DNA from: Verrucomicrobiota bacterium
GTDB lineage: Bacteria; Verrucomicrobiota; Verrucomicrobiia; Methylacidiphilales; Verrucolacustridaceae
Assembly (NCBI GenBank): GCA_010031845.1
Contig: RGYX01000026.1
Coordinates: 1 to 9,359 of the forward strand
Direction: 5' to 3'
DNA: 9,359 bases
Shown: positions 4,762 through 9,359 of the stretch, in pieces
How the letters are laid out: every line of letters begins with the position of its first letter
Position numbering within the stretch: the first letter of the stretch is position 1
Program-made: the position numbers and the translations under genes
Notes under the pieces: generated by a model
Told to the model about the DNA's origin: nothing
What the model saw: only the letters and a program-made list of their open reading frames with translations
Databases searched by the model: none

Positions 4762-6273
4762 TTGAGGCCGGCGCTTCATCACGGACAATTCCCACCTGTG
4801 ATTGCAGAAGCCCATCCTCGTGGACAAGGACGTCGCGGGACACCTGCGCCGATCACCATCGAGGGTCTTCCTGCCCACCACAGCATCGAAGCCGAGCGCT
4901 CCCTGCTTGGAGCCATGCTGGCCGACCCGGAACATGTGGTCGATCTCACCCGGGAACAGGGACTGCGGGAGGAGGACTTTTTCCATCCGGCCCATCAGGT
5001 CATTTTTCGCGGCATCATTCAGATGCGCGAAAGCAGCCAAGCCATCGATCCGTCCACCCTGCTGGCCTGGCTGACCGATCGCAAACTGGCCGATGCTGCC
5101 GGAGGACCGGCCCTCATCGGCGACCTCGCCGCCGGGGTCATCAGTGTCTTCACCGCCCCTACCCACATCACCCAGGTTCGCGATAAAAGCCTCCTGCGGG
5201 AACTCCAACAGGCCTGCGCCCAGATTGTCGTCGGGGCCCATGAACGTCCTCACGAGGTCCAAACGATCCTCGACGAGGCGGAACGCGATATTCTTGAAAT
5301 TCGGGGGCGCCGGGAAACCCAAGGTATCGTCCGTGCCTCCGAGGTTACCCCCAAGACCATTGAGATGATCGAGCGCCTCGTCAAAGGCAAGGGTCGCTAT
5401 GGCGGGATCCCCTCCGGCTTTGACGAACTCGACCAGTTGACCACCGGTTTTAAGGGAGGCGAAATGATTGTCATCGCCGCCCGCCCCGGCGTGGGAAAAA
5501 CCGCCCTCGCCCTCAGCATGGCCCGCCATATTCTTCGCCAGCGCTATGACTCCGAACGGGACGAATTTGTCCGCCCTGGCTACCCCGTCGCCTTTTTCAC
5601 GCTGGAAATGTCGGCCCAGCAACTCATGTTCCGTCTTCTCTCCTCCCACGCCGGGCTCGATTCGGAACAAATCAGGCGAGGCCAGCTTAGCGAAAGCCAG
5701 ATCACGGCGCTCCGTGGGGTCGCGGCGGAAATCAGTGATCTCCCACTGCTGCTGGATGAATCCAGCCTGCTGACCATCGGCCAGCTGCGCGCCCGGGCCC
5801 GGCGTCTAAAAAAACAGCACAACATCGAGATCCTAATCGTCGACTATCTCCAGTTACTGACCTCCGGCACCGATCGTGCGAAGGAAAACCGTCAGGTGGA
5901 GGTCTCCGAAATCTCCCGTGGCCTCAAGGCCCTCGCCATGGAACTCAATATCCCGGTAGTCGTGCTCGCCCAGCTCAACCGAAAACCCGAGGAAACCAAC
6001 TCCGAACCCGCCCTTCACCATCTTCGGGAATCCGGCTCCATCGAGCAGGACGCGGATCTGGTTCTGCTCCTCAGTCGAGAAACCGCGTCGGACGAGCCCG
6101 AAAACCACAGTCCCGCGGAGGAGGGCGAAACCCAGCCGATGGCCGCCAACGTCCGTGGAATTCCCTGCAGGCTGAACATCGCCAAGCAGCGTAACGGACC
6201 CACCGACCGCATCCGGCTTCTCTTCCAGCCCCGCTTCACCCGTTTCGACTCCCTCCCCCGCGAGGCCCGCTAA
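4762..6273 (+). CDS. dnaB: Replicative DNA helicase DnaB
   Basis: Hexameric 5'-3' helicase that unwinds DNA at the replication fork and recruits primase. The N-terminal primase-interacting domain begins at HSIEAERSLLGAML (40-53). The RecA-like ATPase domain has Walker A ARPGVGKTA (240-248), FTLEMS (279-284), Walker B ILIVDYLQLL (357-366), VVVLAQLNRK (399-408) and the arginine-finger region IAKQRNGPTDR (473-483). Total length is 503 residues, somewhat longer than a typical 450-470. The excess lies in an N-terminal extension, a short charged insertion after Walker A (RYDSERDEFVRPG, about 261-273) and an acidic insertion (about 441-463). There is no intein. An in-frame TGA at 4759-4761 forbids a start further upstream, and the first in-frame ATG (residue 52) is inside the conserved domain. 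Translation must therefore begin at TTG 4762 or GTG 4798; neither has a Shine-Dalgarno. It converges with the DciA-like gene, 25 bp away. Confidence 0.95.
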   Translation: MRPALHHGQFPPVIAEAHPRGQGRRGTPAPITIEGLPAHHSIEAERSLLGAMLADPEHVVDLTREQGLREEDFFHPAHQVIFRGIIQMRESSQAIDPSTLLAWLTDRKLADAAGGPALIGDLAAGVISVFTAPTHITQVRDKSLLRELQQACAQIVVGAHERPHEVQTILDEAERDILEIRGRRETQGIVRASEVTPKTIEMIERLVKGKGRYGGIPSGFDELDQLTTGFKGGEMIVIAARPGVGKTALALSMARHILRQRYDSERDEFVRPGYPVAFFTLEMSAQQLMFRLLSSHAGLDSEQIRRGQLSESQITALRGVAAEISDLPLLLDESSLLTIGQLRARARRLKKQHNIEILIVDYLQLLTSGTDRAKENRQVEVSEISRGLKALAMELNIPVVVLAQLNRKPEETNSEPALHHLRESGSIEQDADLVLLLSRETASDEPENHSPAEEGETQPMAANVRGIPCRLNIAKQRNGPTDRIRLLFQPRFTRFDSLPREAR

Positions 6274-6298
6274 TTCCCTTGGGGCCGGTCAGAATGGC

Positions 6299-7015
6299 TT
6301 AGCGAAAACCGAGTCGCCGGATCTTCACCCCGAGTTTTACCGAAAGTCTTTCCTTCAAATCCATCCGCCGGGCGATCTCGTGTCGCCGCGTCGAACTCAT
6401 ACACCGGATCCAAGCGACCCCTTTGAAACCGTCAATCCGCTCCAATAACGACTCCTGCGCTGTCTCCTCTCCGGCCACCGCCGCCCAAGCCTCCTGCAAT
6501 CTGCCCTGACTTCCCCGAATACGACCCTCCACTTTTTCCACCACCTCGGCCAACAGCCGCTTGCGGATTCCCGAGGCCTTGGCCGCCGGATCGGGTTTCT
6601 TACCCAACCCCTTTTGGCCGGCCGCTTTGCCGTAAAGCTCCAACTCCCTCGGCGTCATGCCCCGTCCGTGCGCTTGCCGAAAAGCTTCGCGCAAACCCGC
6701 CGCGGCCGACTCCTGCGCCGCCATCCGATCATAGGTGCCACGTTCGATGCGCAAACGGTCGACATCCCGGGCCGGGCGGTTTCCTAAAAGTTCCCGGGCA
6801 GTCTCCTGCCGTACCTCGAGGTACTCCGCCCGCGTGACCTTCAACCAGGGTCGATCTGCCGTTCCCTCCCCGATATACCGGTACAGCCCAACCTGATCTG
6901 CGGCCATCCGGCGGCGCTTCGATTTCATCTCCCGGCCAAGGCCGAGCATCCGGTAGGAGCCTAACTCCTTCCGCTTGGTCTCACTGTCCCGCTGGCTCCA
7001 TGGCCGCTCTTGCAT
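6299..7015 (-). CDS. Basic protein with DUF721/DciA-like C-terminal domain, candidate DnaB loader
   Basis: A 238-residue, strongly basic protein. The last 80 residues look like the DUF721/DciA family, the ancestral helicase-loading factor that acts with DnaB: LQEAWAAVAGEETAQESL (173-190), then a short strand with conserved glycine (FKGVAWIRCMSS, 197-208), a helix (RRHEIARRMDLKERLSVKLG) and a final KIRRLGFR, matching the order W..V.G, G.L.V...SS, EL and I..I.FR seen in the family. This is pattern recognition, not a search. The first 160 residues are charged, probably helical or disordered, and unrecognised. It is the last gene of the minus-strand glyA unit and ends 25 bp from the end of dnaB. 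The start is uncertain: ATG 7015 overlaps the MFS gene by 35 bp, while ATG 6949 or ATG 6928 would avoid the overlap; an AAGGAG lies too far (15 nt) from 6949. The function as a DnaB loader is inferred from family and neighbourhood. Confidence 0.6.
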   Translation of the reverse strand: MQERPWSQRDSETKRKELGSYRMLGLGREMKSKRRRMAADQVGLYRYIGEGTADRPWLKVTRAEYLEVRQETARELLGNRPARDVDRLRIERGTYDRMAAQESAAAGLREAFRQAHGRGMTPRELELYGKAAGQKGLGKKPDPAAKASGIRKRLLAEVVEKVEGRIRGSQGRLQEAWAAVAGEETAQESLLERIDGFKGVAWIRCMSSTRRHEIARRMDLKERLSVKLGVKIRRLGFR

Positions 7016-8222
7016 CCTTCCACTTTACCCGCGCCAAAAGCACCGCCCCGAGAAAAAACCAGACCCCGTTGAGAATGATACTCGCACGCATTCCGAATAA
7101 CGTGACCAAGCCTCCGAAAAACAAAGGCCCGACGATACCCGCCAGTTTCCCCGCAAATCCCCACAGCCCAAAAAGCTCTCCCTCCCGACCGACCGGCGTC
7201 AGATCCGCCACCGCCGCCCGCCCGGCCGACTGCATCCATCCCATGGCTACCCCTGCCAAGGCCGCCACCCCGTAGAAAGAGCTGGGGGTTCGGCTCACAA
7301 AAGCACCTAGGCTCACCGCCATCCAGGCTCCCAGGGAGCTCAGAAGAACCCAGCGCGATCCCGCCCGATCCTGCCAAGGTCCCGTAATCAAAGCCCCCAC
7401 GGCCGCTGCCACCTGCAGGGAGACAAAAAGTTTCACCGTTCCCTCCAGCGTGAAACCGATTTCCCGCGTCGCGTAGATCGAGGCAAAACCCACCACCGCG
7501 CTCAGCCCCGACAACGAAGCGGACAACCCGACGAGCAAGCGGATCAACTCGGGGTGCCCCCGAATCGTTCGATGAATGGCCTTCCAGCCGGGTTCCGCCG
7601 ATTCCCCCTTTCCAGGTGTCGCCCGTTCCCGCAGAAATAAGAGCGTGGGCAGGGCCGCTACCAGCATGAACCCCGCGGTGGCGGGGAACACCAGGCGGGC
7701 AGCCTCGCCTCCCCCGCTTTTCAGCAGAGAGAGAGCCATGGCCAACGATCCCAACCCGCCGACATAGCCGAAGGCCCAGCCATAGGCACTTACCCTTCCC
7801 CGCTGCCCGGGCTCCGCCAACTCCGGAAGAAACGCGGCCACCAGATTTTCGCCTAAAAGGAAGGCACTATTCGCCAGCGCCAGAACCACCACCGCTCCGA
7901 CAACCCCCAACCCGGACCAACCGAAAACCAGGGTTCCCGCCACACAAACCAGGGTCAAGGCAACCAAGGCCGGTTTTTTGGAGGCCCGCCGATCCGTCCA
8001 GCGCCCTAACAGGGGCCCTGCCACCATCGCCAATCCGGCCGAAACCGAAAGAACGGTCCCCCAAGCAAACTCAGCCCACGAAGCTCCACCGCAGATGCTT
8101 TGGGTGAAAAAAACTCCCCCGACCACCGTGATGACCACCGTGACAAAGGCGCTGTTGGAAAAGTCGTACCAACACCACGCAAAGATTTCCCCTTTTCCCG
8201 CCGCTGTTCGCCGTTCGTTCAT
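6981..8222 (-). CDS. MFS transporter, UMF1/Atg22-like family
   Basis: Integral inner-membrane protein of 413 residues with about twelve hydrophobic segments. Near the N-terminus WYDFSNSAF (18-26) is the hallmark of the UMF1/Atg22-like branch of the major facilitator superfamily. The loop between helices 2 and 3 carries GPLLGRWTDRRASKKP (69-84), the MFS motif A. Further Gly-rich helices and a basic mid-loop (FLRERATPGKGESAEPGW) separate the two six-helix halves. The substrate cannot be read from sequence; Atg22 in yeast exports amino acids from the vacuole, but bacterial members are largely uncharacterised. The ATG at 8220-8222 overlaps the stop of the DUF971 gene by one base (TGATG), a layout typical of translational coupling. 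The frame is open upstream to 8291, but that extension lies within the DUF971 gene and lacks family resemblance, so I start at MNERRT. Confidence 0.88.
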   Translation of the reverse strand: MNERRTAAGKGEIFAWCWYDFSNSAFVTVVITVVGGVFFTQSICGGASWAEFAWGTVLSVSAGLAMVAGPLLGRWTDRRASKKPALVALTLVCVAGTLVFGWSGLGVVGAVVVLALANSAFLLGENLVAAFLPELAEPGQRGRVSAYGWAFGYVGGLGSLAMALSLLKSGGGEAARLVFPATAGFMLVAALPTLLFLRERATPGKGESAEPGWKAIHRTIRGHPELIRLLVGLSASLSGLSAVVGFASIYATREIGFTLEGTVKLFVSLQVAAAVGALITGPWQDRAGSRWVLLSSLGAWMAVSLGAFVSRTPSSFYGVAALAGVAMGWMQSAGRAAVADLTPVGREGELFGLWGFAGKLAGIVGPLFFGGLVTLFGMRASIILNGVWFFLGAVLLARVKWKDARAAMEPAGQ

Positions 8223-8524
8223 CACTTCGGAGGAGCCATCCTTTGCAGATATTCCCACGAGTAAATTCCCGTCCCGTGCCCGTCCTCCCATGTCGGCTGA
8301 ATCGCATACCCCCCGACCGTTTGCATTCCCCTTAATCGAAAACTGTCCGCTCGAAGCTCGATGCCCGCCGCCGGCAACGGACGGGTCAACCCTGGTTCAC
8401 CGGCACAGGCCGCACAAGGACATCGCCGCCGCATCTCTTCCAAGGAGAGATAACTCTCCGTTCCGTCCGGCCAGCGGATGGCCAATTCGGCCCCGATGAC
8501 CTGCAAGTCCGCAGGAGCCTGCAA
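8222..8524 (-). CDS. DUF971 / gamma-butyrobetaine hydroxylase-like N-terminal domain protein
   Basis: Small soluble protein of 100 residues comprising a single DUF971 (GBBH-like N-terminal) domain. AIRWPDG (15-21), LSLEEMRRRCPCAACAGE (26-43), VGGYAIQPTWEDGHGTGIYSWEYL (70-93) cover the whole family pattern. C35, C37, C40 and H83 match the Cys-x-Cys-x2-Cys plus His arrangement that holds a structural zinc in the N-terminal domain of gamma-butyrobetaine dioxygenase. Stand-alone bacterial members have no settled function; they are sometimes fused or adjacent to Mrp/ApbC iron-sulfur carriers, but no such gene is here. The start is TTG at 8524: GAGG lies 8 nt upstream, overlapping the glyA stop (TGAGG), and no ATG precedes the domain. 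It is 10 bp downstream of glyA and overlaps the MFS gene by one base, so all are probably one operon. Confidence 0.87.
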   Translation of the reverse strand: MQAPADLQVIGAELAIRWPDGTESYLSLEEMRRRCPCAACAGEPGLTRPLPAAGIELRADSFRLRGMQTVGGYAIQPTWEDGHGTGIYSWEYLQRMAPPK

Positions 8525-8534
8525 GGAATATGCC

Positions 8535-9359
8535 TCAGGCGGGCAGAGGGAACCGGGCGGTCAACCGACGCACCTCGGCCCGCACCGCCTCCAAAGCGGC
8601 GGGATCTTCCCGTTTCTGCAGAGCTTGGTGAATCAGATTGGCCACGTCGAACATCTCCGACTCCTTCAAACCGCGGGTTGTCATCGCCGGAGTGCCCAAA
8701 CGAATGCCCGAGGGACGCATCGGGCTGGCCGTGTCGAAGGGGATGGAGTTCTTGTTTACGGTGATCCCGGCCAAATCCAAGGCCTCCTGCGCAATTTTAC
8801 CATCCATCCCCGCCGGACGCAGATCGACCAGCAGCAGGTGGTTGTCCGTTCCGCCCGAAACAATCCGGTACCCGTGCTTCTTCAACCCCTCGGCCAAGGC
8901 GCGCGCGTTGCGCACCACCTGTTCCTGGTAGGTCTTGAATTCCGGTTTCAACGCCTCGGCAAAACAGACGGCCTTGGCCGCAATCACATGCATCAGCGGT
9001 CCACCCTGAACCCCGGGGAATACCATCGAGTCGATTTCCTTGGCATACTTCGCCTTGCACAAAATGATTCCGCCCCGCGGTCCCCTGAGGCCTTTGTGGG
9101 TGGTGGTGGTGACAAAATCGGCGTGTGGCACGGGATTGGGATGGACCCCGCCGGCCACCAGTCCGGAAACATGCGCCATATCGGCAAATAGCAACGCGCC
9201 CACCTTGTCGGCGATCTCCCGCATCCGGGCATAATCCAGCAAGCGGGAGTAGGCCGATGCCCCCACCGTGATCATTTTGGGTTGAAACTCCTGGGCCGCC
9301 TGCGCGAGAAGGTCGTAATCCACCCGCTCCGTCTTGGGATCCACCCCGTAATGCCTGAC
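8535..9359 (-). CDS. glyA: Serine hydroxymethyltransferase, C-terminal two-thirds (5' end cut by window edge)
   Basis: PLP-dependent cytoplasmic enzyme that interconverts serine and glycine while charging tetrahydrofolate with a one-carbon unit. The frame is open to the right edge ([16 protein letters not shown]), so about 274 of the usual 415-430 residues are present. The internal-aldimine motif [15 protein letters not shown] is encoded around 9072-9116, with the Schiff-base lysine near 9093-9095. It is preceded by [27 protein letters not shown], where the aspartate of ADMAH contacts the PLP ring nitrogen in the family. [12 protein letters not shown] and NKNSIPFD follow as expected, ending at [14 protein letters not shown] and a normal C-terminus. 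The TGA at 8535-8537 is part of the GAGG Shine-Dalgarno of the next gene. It is the first visible gene of a four-gene minus-strand unit. Confidence 0.96.
   Translation of the reverse strand, partial: VRHYGVDPKTERVDYDLLAQAAQEFQPKMITVGASAYSRLLDYARMREIADKVGALLFADMAHVSGLVAGGVHPNPVPHADFVTTTTHKGLRGPRGGIILCKAKYAKEIDSMVFPGVQGGPLMHVIAAKAVCFAEALKPEFKTYQEQVVRNARALAEGLKKHGYRIVSGGTDNHLLLVDLRPAGMDGKIAQEALDLAGITVNKNSIPFDTASPMRPSGIRLGTPAMTTRGLKESEMFDVANLIHQALQKREDPAALEAVRAEVRRLTARFPLPA

Noticed and set aside
4714..5670. Open frame of 318 codons on the minus strand opposite dnaB
   Set aside because: It is antisense to the clearly conserved DnaB coding sequence, spans its start region, and its translation shows no recognisable family.
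6274..6298. Bidirectional terminator between dnaB and the DciA-like gene
   Set aside because: The 25-bp gap (CCCTTGGGG core) has only a tiny stem and no T-tract.

Overview
The window is a stretch of bacterial chromosome, GC-rich and densely coded. It carries housekeeping genes (acetolactate synthase, Maf pyrophosphatase, DnaB, serine hydroxymethyltransferase) interspersed with envelope and signalling genes. A PEP-CTERM surface protein, a solitary prepilin-like protein with a C-terminal FADGH motif (H-X9-DG type), an AFTLIE prepilin cleavage site and a CNB-FHA fusion together point to the PVC group, most likely Verrucomicrobiota. This assignment is inferred from protein families, not from a marker-gene comparison. 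Shine-Dalgarno sequences are weak or absent at most starts, and several starts are GTG or TTG.

Region 1 (1-590): the C-terminal part of ilvB on the plus strand, closed by an intrinsic terminator. Region 2 (578-2500): a divergent pair of transcription units. A Fur-family (Zur-like) repressor reads rightward; a prepilin-like protein and a histidine-rich choice-of-anchor-M-like PEP-CTERM protein read leftward. The gap between them holds a perfect 18-bp palindrome (7-4-7) and, 47 bp further on, a second imperfect copy of the same geometry just before the repressor's likely start. This is the most interesting part of the window: it looks like a metal-responsive, self-regulated surface-protein locus. 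Region 3 (2525-4651): a CNB-linker-FHA signalling protein (minus); a TlpA/thioredoxin-fold lipoprotein whose CxxC is replaced by SxxS (plus); and a Maf nucleotide pyrophosphatase (minus) whose stop codon overlaps that of the lipoprotein gene.

Region 4 (4762-9359): dnaB on the plus strand faces a tightly packed minus-strand unit running glyA (partial) > DUF971/GBBH-like zinc protein > UMF1/Atg22-like MFS transporter > a basic protein whose C-terminus resembles DUF721/DciA, the DnaB helicase loader family. The end of the DciA-like gene lies 25 bp from the end of dnaB, so a helicase and a candidate loader sit side by side in convergent orientation.

I saw no tRNA, rRNA, CRISPR array, insertion sequence or prophage signature. 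No exosortase, type IV pilus assembly gene or zinc ABC transporter is present inside the window, so links to those systems are inference.
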